Source: Allomyces macrogynus ATCC 38327
Taxonomy: Eukaryota > Blastocladiomycota > Blastocladiomycetes > Blastocladiales > Blastocladiaceae
Reading direction: 5' to 3'
Assembly (NCBI GenBank): GCA_000151295.1
Contig: GG745337.1
Span: 1,310,998 to 1,374,997 of the forward strand
DNA: 64,000 bases
Every line of letters starts with the position of its first letter. The first letter of the stretch is position 1. This document shows positions 48,001 through 59,943 of this stretch, in pieces. The translations under genes were made by a program, and so were the position numbers. Under the pieces are notes generated by a model. The model ran no database searches. It was not told where the DNA came from and worked only from the letters and a program-made list of their open reading frames with translations.

Positions 48001-49211
48001 CAACGAGATTCCAAACACGCCGTGCATCGTCGTTGCCGAAATCCGCCGCCACTCGCCGGTCTTGGACCACGTCGCGACCAGACGGGACAAGTCAATCCGC
48101 ATGCCCTTGGTGACCCCCGTCGCGCCGACACCCACGCACCCGCCACCCGCCGCGTTGAGTGCCGCGAGCACGCCCATCGACATGGCCGTGGTCATCTTGC
48201 CCTGCCGCGACGACCCTGACGGGTTGACGACGAGGTGCGTACCGGACGGCGGTGGAGAGGAGCCCGTCGACGGCGACGACGCGCTCAGCGACGTGGCTGG
48301 CGGGAGCCGCGAATATTCGGCGAGACACAGCGCCATATCCGAATTGTTCCCGTTGCTGGTCGGCGACGTCGCGTGGTTGACAGGCGTCGTCGGCGAGTTT
48401 GGGCTCGCCGCCGTGTTGGGCGTCATGGTCCCCGGCAAATCGAGTGCAAAGATGCAGCACCCGACCATATCAAAGTGGTTCGTGAGCTGGATGCAGGCAA
48501 TGTCGCAGATCGACTGGAAGTGCATCGTGCGCCGAATGCTTTGCGTGATCGACCGCAGCTTTTGCAGGTTCGAGTTCTCGGCTTGCAGTTGCTGCTCGTT
48601 TTGGATGCGCAGGCCCAGTTCTTCTTCGAGGACGAACAGGCGCTCGGGCAGCTTGAGGACCACGGGCATGAGCTTGACGAGCAGCGCCGACGTGGTGATG
48701 GAGACAATGGCGCTAGATTGCGACGGTGATGGGAGCGCGTCAGTTCGTCGATCGCGAGCACGGTATCTGCCAGAAAGTGAGCACGTACGTCAGAACCTTG
48801 ACGATAGTCATGAGCCACGAGTTGTCGGCCGTCCACACCTTGATGAGGTGCGAGAGGCCGCTAGACGCGAGAACGGACCGAGTCAGCGCGGAGACCACGA
48901 AAGGAGACGCAAACGAGGAGCAGGGCGCACCAGAGCAAGATGAAGAGCTCAAACAGGATGATCACGCTCTTGAACTGCACGCCTCTGCCCTCTAGCCGAA
49001 TGAACCGGGAAAAGTAGACGATTTGGCTGGGGTCGAGAGCGAGCGATCAGCAAAGTGATGGACTGAGTTTGACCGACCGACCGACCCGCCGGGTTGGGCT
49101 CACCGACGCGGCCGACGGTGCGCGGTGCGCGCACGGATCACGACCGTACCATGGGATGGCAAAGTAGGCGATGGCAATGAGCGCGTCCGAGACAATGCCG
49201 GCCACTTCCAT
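45070..49211 (-). CDS. Ethylene-receptor-like hybrid histidine kinase
   Basis: Four exons (49211-49150, 49026-48931, 48860-48789 and 48712-45070) give 1,290 residues with every phase matching; introns are 123, 70 and 76 bp. The spliced N-terminus forms three membrane helices like plant ETR1: VSDALIAIAYFAIP, then IVYFSRF, ILFELFILLCGLSHLIKVW, and TIVKVLTAIVSITTSALLVK. D9, Y16, I19, P20, C53 and H57 correspond to ETR1 D25, Y32, I35, P36, C65 and H69, the copper and ethylene pocket. A GAF-like domain follows (FQSICDIACIQL, MVGCCIFAL), then HisKA with H475 in SHELRTPMN, and HATPase (NLLSNAIKFT, DTGIGV, GTGLGLA). A degenerate receiver without the usual Asp precedes a full receiver (LVVDDNNINQ, D1174 in FMDVSMP, and KP). 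It should sense a ligand or redox state and phosphorylate a His-phosphotransfer protein. Confidence 0.9.
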
Positions 49212-50943
49212 GCCGTTGACGACCACTTTCGACGATCGCGGTGCGAGGGTTCGGGTTTGGATCGGTCGGAAGTTGGGGGGAGGGGACCCGAAGCGAGTGC
49301 CGGTGGAGAGGGCAAGATCGAAAGCGCGTCGTGCGGGTGGAAAGAATGGGGCCGCGAGCGCGCACGGCCGGCCGTGAAGGAGAGGTGGTGAAAGAATGAA
49401 TGATGGGCGGCCAGATGCGACCAGTGCCGGTCTGGTTGGCGGGTCACCGGGCAAAAGGAAGGGTACACCTGCAGCCAGCGATCGGCACGCTGTCAAAAGC
49501 ACGTCGTTGCGCGCGTGCGAGCGAATCCAGTGCAAAGTCTAGGGCGTCGGCCAGTCTGGACGCGTCTATGGTTCGATTCGTCTAGATGGATCGTCTAAAT
49601 TGGCGGCACCGGGCGGCGAGGCGGTGGTTGGGCCAGCGGTCGGTATCGGGATCGGGGATATCGGGCGGGAAGTGCAGAGTCGGTGGGGAGAGGAGGAGAG
49701 GGCGGGTGGACGGACGGTGGAGGGTCTGGTCGCGGTGCGCTTGCAGAGTCGGTGGCGAGAGAATGAAATGGACGAGAAGGCAAGCGAGCGGCCAAAGGAC
49801 GGCAGAGAAGAGTGGTGAGAGTGTCGCAGAGGAGCAAAGCCGGAGGTGGATGCGCGAGTGGTTGGTTGGCGGGCACGGTCTGGGTTGCGAGAACTGGCGG
49901 CGGGTGGGGCCCTGCTGGCGATGGCGTGGTTTATGGTCGTGGTGTTCGCGAGGGTGGGAACGGGAGATTCGCGGTTGAGGCGACCTGGTCAAAACAGAGA
50001 ACAGGCACAAACGGCGGGAGATGCGCCGTGGTTTGCGGCCGGCCGGAAAAGGCGCAGTAGGATCACAGAACTCAGGATCCCAAGGTTCCTTGAAGGTTCC
50101 ATGGCTTTTCAGGGAAGCCCAGCTCCCCATGCGCGTGGCGCCGGACTTGGCCCAGACTTTCCCGATAAGACAGTTTTTGCAAGGCTTGCAGCGTGGCCAA
50201 GTGCAGTGCCTGTCGGCCAAAATTTTGACGACGACGATGTTTCTTCCGAAGCGGCGCCACTGTTGCGCGCGCTGCCACCATCATTGAATCATCGTTTTCC
50301 ATGTTCCATGTGTCCGCCTTGCCTGCCTCGCCCGCGTACCTGGTGCACCTCAACCGCGCGCTTGTGAGTCGCGATGTGGTCCTTCACGTTTCCGTACTGG
50401 CGTGCACGCATCTTCATGCCGTTCATGACCGGCAACCGCCAGGTTCTTGCGCTCCGCGTTGGTGCTCCGTGCACGCTGTGGGCAAAACGCACGGCCAGCG
50501 TGCACGCTCCTTGCCGACTCACTGGAGCCGGCCTGAAGCACACATGGGCGTGGTGGCGCGCGAGCAGAGCAGAGCAGAGCAAGGCAGCGAGAGTGCACTC
50601 CGCTCAGCCCTCCTTTTTCTCTCCCCAGCGCTCTCCGCGAAAAGGCTGCATCCAACAGCAGCAGCTCCAGCCCGCCGCACGCCGCGACGCAGATCCTCGC
50701 CTTGAAGCACGCTGTCGCGCTCGACCTGCACGCCGCACGACGACTACCACCCAGAACGGCAGCGCCAGCGAGCACAAACGAACCTGCTGCTGAGCCGACC
50801 AACTGGTGACAAGCAACCAGACCAAAGACGCCGGCGTGCTCGCTCCAGGTCTCGGTTCGGTGCCCGGTGCTCGCTGGCCTTCCCTGCCGACCTGTTCCGC
50901 CGTTATTTTACGAGTTACAGCACGGCCAGCAGCAACATAGATC
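49212..50943. other. Divergent intergenic region, 1.7 kb
   Basis: It lies between the start codons of the histidine kinase (minus) and the RhoGEF (plus). GC-rich shadow open frames occur on both strands, but none has a domain. Possible upstream regulatory or leader sequence; no repeat recognised. Confidence 0.5.
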
Positions 50944-53900
50944 ATGGATCAGCTCCAGTCGCCGCCCTCGCGCGGCACGCACGGCTCGTCGACTGCCAGC
51001 TGGGGCCGAGTCGACCACGCGCTGCACGAACTCGTCTGCTCGGAGCTCGCCTACGCCCGACTCCTCCACGGGCTCGCTGAGGTAAGAACGGCCATCCTTG
51101 TCTACCGTGCGATCGGCTCGTCATGCATCGCTGACTGACCCGGGAATCGTTATTTCGGCGCTGTGCTGTGGACGTGGCATCACGAACCGATTAGACGCTG
51201 CCATCCTTTTTGCTGCAGCATCTCGACGCCCAGGACCAGAACGCGGCCTGTCATGGTGACGGCAACAGCAACGGCAACGACCGTCCGTTTACGTCCTTGC
51301 CGGCTTTATCCATTGCGCGGCACCCCAGCGCTGGCGGCCAGCTCGAGGACCTGACGCCCGCACGCGCCGTCCTGCTCGTGCGAAGTCTGCCCGACCTGGC
51401 GCTCTTGCACGACCCGCTCGCCCGGCAGCTGCGCGGAGCCACGACGCTTTCATCCGGCCCGGGCCCCCACGACCTGGCTTCGGCCGCCATTGCCGTCGCG
51501 CAGACGCTGCTCTCGCTCGACGCGCGCAAATGGGTCGCGTGCTATGCCGAGTACTGCGCGCCGCACGCCGAAGCCGTGCGCGCGTGGCGCCATTTACCGA
51601 AAGCGACTCGCAACCGCGCACGGAATGAGCTCGTGTTACCCGTCGTGCACCACGTGCAACGCCCTGGGTGCTTCTCGCGCATCACGTCAATTCCGGCGCG
51701 CCGTACGCGGGCACAAGTGTGGACCGAGTCGCGGCTGCTGACGAGAGCGGAGTCTTGATCGTGGACGAGGACGCCGCCACGCTATCCGCACCGCCATTGT
51801 GGCCAACGGCATCTGGCGCGCCGTTCCCGATCACGGCAGCTGCAACGGCCAACGTCTGTTCGGCGTTCCACGACGAGTGCGTTGCGCATTCGTGTGACCG
51901 TGTTGCCGAACGTACACGGCGGGCCGAGGCGCGATGGGACGTGGCCGATTTGCTGGTGCAGCCCGTGCAGCGCATCACGCGCTACGCGCTTCTCCTCGAC
52001 CAGCTGGCTGCTACGCTCGCTGCTGTGCACGCGGCGGACGCGCTCGCGGCTGTGGAGCGTGCCTGCACTGCGATGCGCGCGATTGCACATGCCGTCGACG
52101 AGGCACGGCACGACTACGAGCGTCGCATGCGTGCGCGCACGTTTTGGTTCCGTGTCGTTCCCGACGACGGGGAGAATGGATCGCTGTCACCGTCGTCGTC
52201 GTGGCGCACGTTGAGCCAGGTTACGACGGCCGCGTCGACGCTCAGCCGGCGGTCGAGTCGGGGCCGCGCTGACGAGCCAGTTTGTTCAAGCGCCACGGCC
52301 CTGGAATCGAGCACGTCGACGCTGGGCGCTAGTGACGGCGGGTCTGACCCGGTGCCTGAGAGCCCGACCATCGCGACCATTGTTCGTTCCAAGAGCACGG
52401 CCAAGCGAATTCGTCGCGCCATTTCAATGTCGTTTTCGCTTCGGTCGTCATCCACATCATCGTCGTCTTCTGGCTCGTCTCCACCGGGAACGCTTCGGCG
52501 TCGGCTCCGACAAGCTCAACTCGAATCGGAATCGAGCCGCAGCGACACATCGACCGCCCCTCGCAGCGGCACGCCGACACAACTGCCGCAGCCCTCCCCG
52601 TTGGGACCGCGAACCCCGTCGCTGCTCGATCTCGGTGCCGAATCGGCTCCGTCTACGCCGCTGCTCCCCTCGGATCCGATTGTCGCGATCATGCGCGAGC
52701 GCAGCGACCGCAGTGTCATGCAGTGGTGGGCGAATCTCGGCCGCGAACCGCGTTCGGGACCGCAGGTTCGGTTTGCGCCGTCGCTCGGTGCCGATGATGA
52801 TGGCGAGGATTTGCACTTGGTCTTGGCCGCGGGGCTCTTCGTGAAAAACTCGTCGCCGGCCTACTTGGTTGCTGCTGTCTCGTCCCTTCGCCGGCACGAC
52901 TCGCACAGCGGTGGGCGGGCCCGCCGGCATCCGTCACCATGGCGCCGGTCGTTGATCGTCATGCAAGATGGTTTGCCGTTCTCGGAACCAGATCCGTTAC
53001 CAGGCGCGTTGGTACAACCCAGCGCAGCGCCACCTGCGTACTTGGGCGTGTTCCTCTTTTCTGACGGGACATTGACGGCCGTCGAGCCCGCGCGCAGGGA
53101 CCGGTCGGCACGGCGCCGGCGCTCGATTCGGGACAGCTGGTCGCTTGGGCGCGCGGCGGGAGCGGCCATGTCGGCAGCCATGGCGGCAGATGCCAACGCC
53201 AAGGACCCGTTTTCGATGCGGCATTCGTGGACGCTTGGGCCGAATTGGGAACTGTCGGAGGTGCGACGTGTTGATGCAGGCGATGTGGTGCAAGGTACGT
53301 CTCGTAGCTCTTCTCCGCGTGTTGCACTCGCTAAGCTGATCATCCTGACACTTCTGAACCGTTTTTCCAGACTCGCTCCGTGTACACCAGTACACGCTAC
53401 GTCTTCGTGGCCCTGAGGGCATTGTCGTCGACCTCGGCGCGCCCAACAAAAAAGTCCACGTGCAATGGCTCGTCGCGCTCTACACGCTGATCCATAACCG
53501 TGCGCCAACCCCGCGCGACGACGTGCCGACTGCTCCCATTGAGTCGCTCTTCCATCCCGCGGCCGGTGCCATTTCCCCACCCTGGTCGCCGACTTTGGTT
53601 TTTGATACACTGGCTGTGCCCAGCTCGCCGTTTCTTGCACGCAACTCGGCCGCGCTCCCGCTGTTTTGCGAAATCCCCGTCGAGCTGGCGCTCCCTGACG
53701 CGTCCAGCAATGTGTCACCCGGCGCGAGTCCGTGCCCGTCACCAGCGCCACCGAGCACCGGGCCCACGGCGCATATTCCGCGACCGCCGTCGCTCCTGGT
53801 TCTCGCGCCCGCAGTTGAGCCGTCGGCCCCACCGCTGCCCGCGGTCCCCACATACCCGGACCTCGTCCTGCACGTTGAGCCGCGCGCATCGACGACCATT

Positions 53901-54875
53901 ACCGGCCCGACGACCCTCCCGCGAATCCCGTCATGGATGGACCAGGAGCCCGTGTTTGTCATCGAACAGCCCGATGCGACCACGTCGTGCATCTCGGCTG
54001 TCCCCTCGTCGCGCGCGTCGTCGCTCTTCGCCCCCTCGCCGTTGCTCCCGCCACTCCCGCTCTTCCCGCCAACGGCGAACTCGGCCCCGCCGTCACCGTG
54101 CTGGCGGCCGGTCGAGACGCCGCCGTTGCTTGCGCGGCGGCCGAGTTTGACGCTGACGCTGGCGCGGCGCGCGTCCGAGGTGGTTAGGCGGAAGAAGGAT
54201 CGTGACGACGGCCTCGGGATTGATGCCGTGGATGCGGCCATGGCGGATCTCGTCACGTACGTGCCGCCCGTGCGCGCGACGCTAGGCGAGGTGCGCCGCG
54301 CTGCGGGGGCGGTGGAGGTTGGTGCGGATATGGCGATGTTGTTCGCGCCGCCCGAATCAAGCGAGCAGGTGGCTGTCGAGGAGATGCAAGTGGTGGAGGT
54401 GGCCGTCGACGATGGTTTGGTCGCGAGGGAAGAGGAGGCCGTCGAAATTCCGTCCACGACGCCGTCTCTCCCGACCACCCCTGCGACCGAGGTGCCCGAA
54501 CCCAACCTCGCCATGCTTTCTCCGCCGCCGTCCCCGCCGCTCCTGCCACCGCGGCACCACCACGTCGCGCACTTCCACCACCACCACGGCATGCCCACCG
54601 TCATCCACCGCCGCACCAAGCCGTTGCCGACGACCCCACCGCGCAGCCCCACTACCACAACGGACGCCGCGGGCGATTCATCTCCGTCATCCAAGTCGTC
54701 GTCAGTGTGGTCGATTGGACGCGCATGGCGGAGGCTCACACGGCGCCGGTCTGCGACAACGGCTACGGTGCGGCGGCGCAGTTCAACGGCGAGTATCCCG
54801 GATGCCGATCGTGCCGCAGTGTCGGCGACCGAGTTGAAGCGGCGGCGGTGGTCGTGGAACGTGGCTGTTGCGTGA
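50944..54875 (+). CDS. Rho guanine nucleotide exchange factor (DH-PH), one frame change
   Basis: Exons are 50944-51081, 51219 to 53294 (with an unresolved frame change) and 53371-54875. DH domains load GTP onto Rho-family GTPases controlling actin and polarity. The DH signature is visible: LHELVCSELAYARLLHGL at the start (CR1), LLVRSLPDLALLHDPL, KWVACYAEYCAPHAEAV (CR2) and LLVQPVQRITRYALLLDQL (CR3). A Ser-rich insert follows. A PH-like domain (RSLIVMQDGLPF, YLGVFLFSDGTLTAVEP, PNWELSEVRRV, YTLRLRGPEGIVVDL) is followed by a long Pro/Ser-rich tail. Between about 51610 and 51700, between CR2 and CR3, the frame shifts by one base. This is a single-base deletion, or a small intron I cannot place in a variable loop. 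Total length is about 1,240 residues. Confidence 0.8.
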
Positions 54876-55279
54876 GATGATGCCTTGGTGGCTTGAGACA
54901 GCGCTGGCGTATCCGAGTTTGAGTCGGCTCGAGTTTCGTGTTGCTTGATTGCACTCAAATCCTTTTTTCTTTCTTCTTTGCATCGATGGGAACCCGACGC
55001 GTGGGCGAGAACGCCGTTTTGTTTTTACTGTTTTGATACCCGATTTGGCCATGGTGCTGAGCATCCGCCCTTGCGCGAGAAATTGGAGTGTGGAAAATGA
55101 AACTGTCCTCGACCAATATTTCGGAGTGAGAAGAGCGATTCAGTTGACGAGTAGCTGTACTTTGGAACGCATCACAGCGACCTACACAGGCTATGCCAGC
55201 ATGGCACACGACCAGCACACCTTCAACACCACCAAGCTGGTCACAAATGAACCCGCGTGACGCGCCTGGGTCGCCGATT
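54876..55279. other. Intergenic region where composition changes
   Basis: The 3' flank of the RhoGEF gene grades into less GC-rich DNA that continues through the decayed transposon. No gene is seen. I could not find a terminal inverted repeat marking the transposon edge. Confidence 0.4.
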
Positions 55280-57000
55280 TCGCCAGGCTTACCACAGCCT
55301 CCTGTCAAGGGCTCAGATGCCAAGCATGCTTGCTACTCAACAACTTCAGGAGGGTGGTCAGTTACTATGACAAGAAGATGAAGGAGGGCGTCAAGATGCT
55401 GTGGGCTGGTTTTTCAGCAAAATTGCAGAGGGCGGGTGGGGCTGGCTGTGCTTCACCGCACAGTAGTCTCATTTCCAAGTGGTGTGGGTCTGAGCGTGAT
55501 GACATCATGGATCCAGTGGCTGTTGGTGACACCCTCAGCCTGCACAAGCCCAAGATTAGGGCCCAAGCTTGACAAGATACTCATGGAGTGGGTGGACGAC
55601 ACAACATGTTGCAAAAATATCCTAGTCACCAATGAACTCATGAGGATGAAGGGCAAAGAATTGGTCAATGCAGTCCAGACAGCATGCCATGAGGCTGGAC
55701 TTCCCCCATTTGAGGTTCTGGAAACTTTGACAGTGTCACCTGGTTGGCTTGCAGGTGTAAAGAGGTGTAACAAGCTGAGCCAGTGTGTGATGCACAATAT
55801 GGAAACCACTTCATTTGAACCTGGTTGAATCATGAATTGCTCTTGATCTGACATGAACTGGTGCAATTGAACTTGGTGAGGCCTCAGAGGAATGAGTCAT
55901 CAATTCCCAGGTGTGCATCATGGATACTGTTGCAGGGTGGTGTGCTTAGGACATTTACAATGCTGACAAGGCTGGGTTCTGTGCAAGATGCTGCCATGCA
56001 GAATACTGTTGTCATTGAAGATCAAGGGCAGCAAGTCAGCCAAAGACTGCCTCACTGTCCTAGTCTGCATGAGTGCAAAAGGCAAGAAGCAGTGCTAATT
56101 ATTGGCAAGGCCAAAACCCTTGTGCAGTGTATGATCCATCCGTCTTGGATTACACACTGGTGGGCCATGCTGTGCACTGCAATGTACCACTGGCAGGGCA
56201 ATGCATAGATGAACAAGGAGCTATATTTTTGCTTGGGAGGTGCAGCATGCAAAGCTCAGCAACCACCACATTTTGCTGCTCATTGATAACATGATGGTCC
56301 ATGATTTGAAAGAGGAGCAGAAGAGCAAGATCCCAAACATTGAGGTTGAGTACCTGCTGCCCAACACAACAAGCATGGTATGGAAATGTCGATTCTCCCG
56401 CCCTCCCTGCCTGGCATGGGCTCTGATTGCCTGCATTATGTCGAAACAGCCTGTTGACCAGGGGATCATCCACAGCTTGAAGGTGCATTATTGCTTACTC
56501 ATGCTCTGGCGGGTTCTCAAGATCATGGAGCGTGAAAAAGAGGACACTGAGTCCAATAACATATACTCCAAGTCTATTGACATCAACTTGCTCATGGTGC
56601 TCTCACAGGTCAAGGCCAATGAGGACCTGATTTCTGCATGGGAAGAGGTCTCAGTGCAGACTGTTCAGCAATGCTGGGCACACACCAGCATTCTCTTGCC
56701 TGAGCATCTGGCCATGCTCAAGCATGTCCAGTGGCCTGGAGACATGGGGCCAGTGACAGGTACACAGTTGGTGGTGAGCGCAAACATGGCATCAAGCACA
56801 CAGTAAGCATCAGGCATGCAGTCAGCAGTGAGCATGGATTCCAACAACAGGCCAAAGTCCAGCAGGCACACACTCAGCAGCAACCACAAACTCAGCAGCA
56901 GGCATGACAGTCAGGGCTGTCAACAAGCAAGACCAACATGCTCTCAGCCTGCATCAAGGGCATTGACAATGTGATCATGTTGCTGCACTGCATGGAGCAG
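55280..57000 (+). mobile_element. Decayed pogo/Tc5-type (CENP-B-like) DNA transposon
   Basis: Fragments in three plus-strand frames line up in the order of a pogo/tigger-type transposase. First is a psq-like helix-turn-helix (RRVVSYYDKK, then LISKW) at 55340-55500. Next is a CENP-B-type DNA-binding domain (LDKILMEWVDDTTCCK, SPGWLAGVKR) at 55566-55800. Then comes a DDE catalytic core: IYNADKAGF near 55950, KSAKDCLTVLVCM, HHILLLIDNM near 56270, NIEVEYLLPNTTSM, and PVDQGIIHSLKVHY near 56450. Stops and frame changes between blocks show it is inactive. The DNA is visibly poorer in GC and uses different codons from the surrounding genes, a sign of foreign origin. No target-site duplication or terminal repeat was found by eye. 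Confidence 0.8.
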
Positions 57001-58200
57001 TTCATCAAGGGCCAGCAGGTGACATCATGATGGTTTGAGCTGTGCAACATTGTCTACAAGTGGATCTGCAATGGTTGGTGCACAGGTGACAACTGACCAA
57101 CAGATCTTGAGTCTGAGGATGCAGCAACTGAAATCATGTTGGAAGATGAATTCAATGCACTGTTTGTTGCACACTGGTCCAAGGTGCACAGGCACATTAA
57201 GAAATCAGCCATGGACGACACAACTGGCCATTCTGATATGCAGTCTCTTGCTGGAATCGAGGTGCCCAGGCTTGACTCGTCAGATCCTGCCATCATGGAG
57301 CAGATCATGAACCTGGTTCATTTTGCACAGATTACACAATTGTATGCAGGCCAGGTGCCTAGCTCATGGCGACGGGACAATGGCGCGGCTCGGCCAGGCT
57401 CACTGGGAAGCTGCTGAAGCCGAGATTGGAGCAAGGTCAGCACATGACAAGGTTGTGGTGGGGGATGAGGCGATGGAGGTGGATCTGGAACATTGAGCAG
57501 GCAGAACGTGTATATTTGGAGCCAAGATATATTTTGCAGCGAGTTGTGTTGGATGGAAGTGATTGGTTGTTGAGAAATGACTGAGGAGGAATAGTTGTCC
57601 ACGCTCTTCCAAATATGTATGATTCAAGATAATAATGGCTGCCAGGGCCTTGTGTGTTCAGAGGGCAGACTGTAACTGGGGCACATGCACCAGCTGGTGT
57701 GCAAGCACTTCCTCAAGATGAAGTGGCGTGGGCCCAATGGCGGCGAGCGCTCATACTGGCTTGTGCATCCAAAGGTTGCATTTGAATCAGTTGATTGGGC
57801 GTCTGGTTATATTGTTTATGACCATGGAGAGATGGTCATCTGCACCCAGGATGAAGACAGTGCTCCAGCCTTTTGGGCGGTGGCGATCCGTCGTCTGGAA
57901 ATGAACGACAGAACAACAGTTGATTAAGGGATTGGTTGATAATTCAATGCCTACCTGCAGTGCTTATCAATGTTTTCTGGCTTGGATGCTGAAATACTGC
58001 CACCAACTTCGTTTTTTGCCCAACAACTTTCAGTACTGCAAGACGACTGGAGCTCGGTCGGAGCAACCTGCAGGAAACATACTCTCCACCGACTCAGCAC
58101 GGGCAACTGACAAAACTGTCGACCAACTGCCGCTGCGCAAAGTCGTGCGGGACAAGGCGGTACCTGGTTTGAGACGCGTCGACGTGATTTGCACCTGACT
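57001..58200. other. Low-GC remnant DNA next to the transposon
   Basis: This continues the composition of the transposon relic. Short open stretches (57136-57417; 57685-57927 with KMKWRGPNGGERSYWLVHPK) look like worn coding sequence but match no family I know. They may be the 3' part of the same element or an older insertion. No functional gene is supported. Confidence 0.4.
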
Positions 58201-58340
58201 GAAATATCATCCCAAATCAGCGCACCGGCGTTTGTTTGCGGTCGAGCGGCAACGACGGCGAGTATTCGCGGCCGAGAAGACCGGCCAACCCGACAGGAAA
58301 TGAGGGCGCCGACTGCCCGCAAACGACTGCCTGCATCGCC

Positions 58341-59487
58341 ATGACCGCCAGCGACGCCACCACGCAGCACGACCTCGCCGAGTACTTTCGGCACCATGTT
58401 GAAAAGACGCTCGAAATGTCAGTTTGGCACCGTCCTCTTCTGCTCTGGACTCGACCTCTTCGCCATTCGACCCCCTACATATCGCTGCCGCGCCCATAAC
58501 CAACCCACGAACCCGTCCCTGATCCGTCGCGCGCTGCGCTTCCTCGCCATTTAGCCGCGTGCCCGCGACCGACGATGCCGACATCACGCCCGCGACCCGT
58601 TTGCTCGAAAAGCGGCGCGAGATTGCCGACCTCGAGGCCGGGCTCACGCGTGAAAAGGAGGACTTCCGACTGCGCATGACGATGCTCACGCAGCGCCGCG
58701 AAGAGCTCAACCGCAAGGAACGCATGCTCGGCGAAAGCCTGTCCAAGTTTGAAAAGTTTCTCAAGGATAACGACGCCAAGCGCAACCGCGCCGTGAAAAA
58801 GGCGCACGAGGAGCGGAAATTGCGCGACGCCAAGGAGCAGGAGATTGCCAAGCTGAAGGAGCTCGCGGAGAAGTTGTCCAAGGTGCGCGTGCGCCAGGAA
58901 CGCGCGGTACGGCAAGGTGTGCTGCTGTGCTGCTGTTTGGTTCGGGTTGCGATCCGATTGGGGTCCAGTCTTGCTCACCAGTCCTGTCGCCAATAGGCCA
59001 GCACTACCAGCGGTACCTCGAGTCGATTCTCGAAGTGTCCGACGGGTTTGCCGAGATCCGCGACCTGCTCTCGCGGCACGACACGCTCACGGCCACCAAC
59101 GCCGAGCTCAGCGAGCGCGCGCGCGCCGCACAGGACCGCACCGAGGTCGAGCGACTCGCGTTCCAAGTGCGCACCGAAGAGAGCAACACGCGCATTCTCA
59201 ACATGAACAACGCGATTGCAGCGCTCAAGGTGCGGTACGAAGAGCTCGAGGCCAAGTCGAGCCAGTGGCAGGCCGCCATCGAGTCGAGCATGCGCAACGC
59301 GACGCAAAAGAGTCTCGAGCTCGGCCAGATTCGCATGGCCTCGCACAACTTGTTCAATCTCGTCAAGTTGCACTTGAATAACCGCGTCACGAGCACGGCC
59401 GACACGCTCGCGCAGCTCGACAAGATTCAGCAATTTATCCTGGACTTGACGGCGATCATTGGGGGAGACTTGGTCAAGCAGCCGTAG
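58341..59487 (+). CDS. CCDC42/CFAP73-family coiled-coil axonemal protein
   Basis: Exons 58341-58417, 58555-58916 and 58997-59487 give 309 residues, like the 316 of human CCDC42. The family (DUF4200) builds structures in motile cilia and sperm flagella; CFAP73 is part of the MIA complex regulating inner dynein f. The start LAEYFRHHVEKTLE, then ITPATRLLEKRREIADLEAG, RREELNRKERMLGESLSKF and KFLKDNDAKRNRAVKKA are near-exact family blocks. EIRDLLSRHDTLTATNAEL follows in the third exon. The whole protein is a nearly continuous coiled coil. All junctions keep the frame. CCDC42 and CFAP73 cannot be told apart by eye. With DRC2 it indicates a flagellated cell type. Confidence 0.88.
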
Positions 59488-59943
59488 AATTGCGGGGTGA
59501 GCGAGGGGGTGGAGAAGACTTTGCTACATATACGGAACGTTTTGCGGGATTCGTTGATGGGGAATACTGGTGTGATCCAGGTGCATCTTTGTCGCACGAC
59601 ATCCAGCAACGCTTCCGCTCATTTGAGAGTCTTGAAGCTGCATCTCTCGCCCATACGCGCTCAAGCTTCATCTTGCAGCACGCTCAGTACATACATCTGG
59701 GACAGCGTTTGTATTTCGCTGATTTGATCGTTCACTTTCATCACAGAAGCTATCGGACGACCTGAAGTTGACCTCACGTTCATCACCAACCGACATAGCC
59801 GTCTGTATTTCGCCCCCATCAAGTCAACGAAAAATAACTGCGAGACGATACTCGTCTTCGTCTCCACCTCAGTTCCTAGCCCAGTCGTCCCCTCCACATC
59901 GTCGTTCGGGTGTTGCGCTCACCTCGCCCCATCAAAGTCTCCC
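59488..59943. other. Convergent 3' intergenic region
   Basis: This 456-bp gap separates the stops of two convergent genes. No gene or repeat is recognised. Confidence 0.45.

Noticed and set aside
48789..48930. Alternative splicing of histidine kinase exons 2-3 with a donor at GTTTGC or GTCTCC, giving Ser-Gly-Leu-Ser-His
   Set aside because: These donors lead to a 54-bp or 35-bp intron and a poorer match. The donor at 48930 gives a 70-bp intron and restores LCGLSHLIKVW exactly like ETR1.
49586..50220. Open frames on both strands between the histidine kinase and the RhoGEF
   Set aside because: Composition is Arg/Pro/Trp-rich shadow type, there is no domain, and no splice-site-supported continuation to either neighbour.
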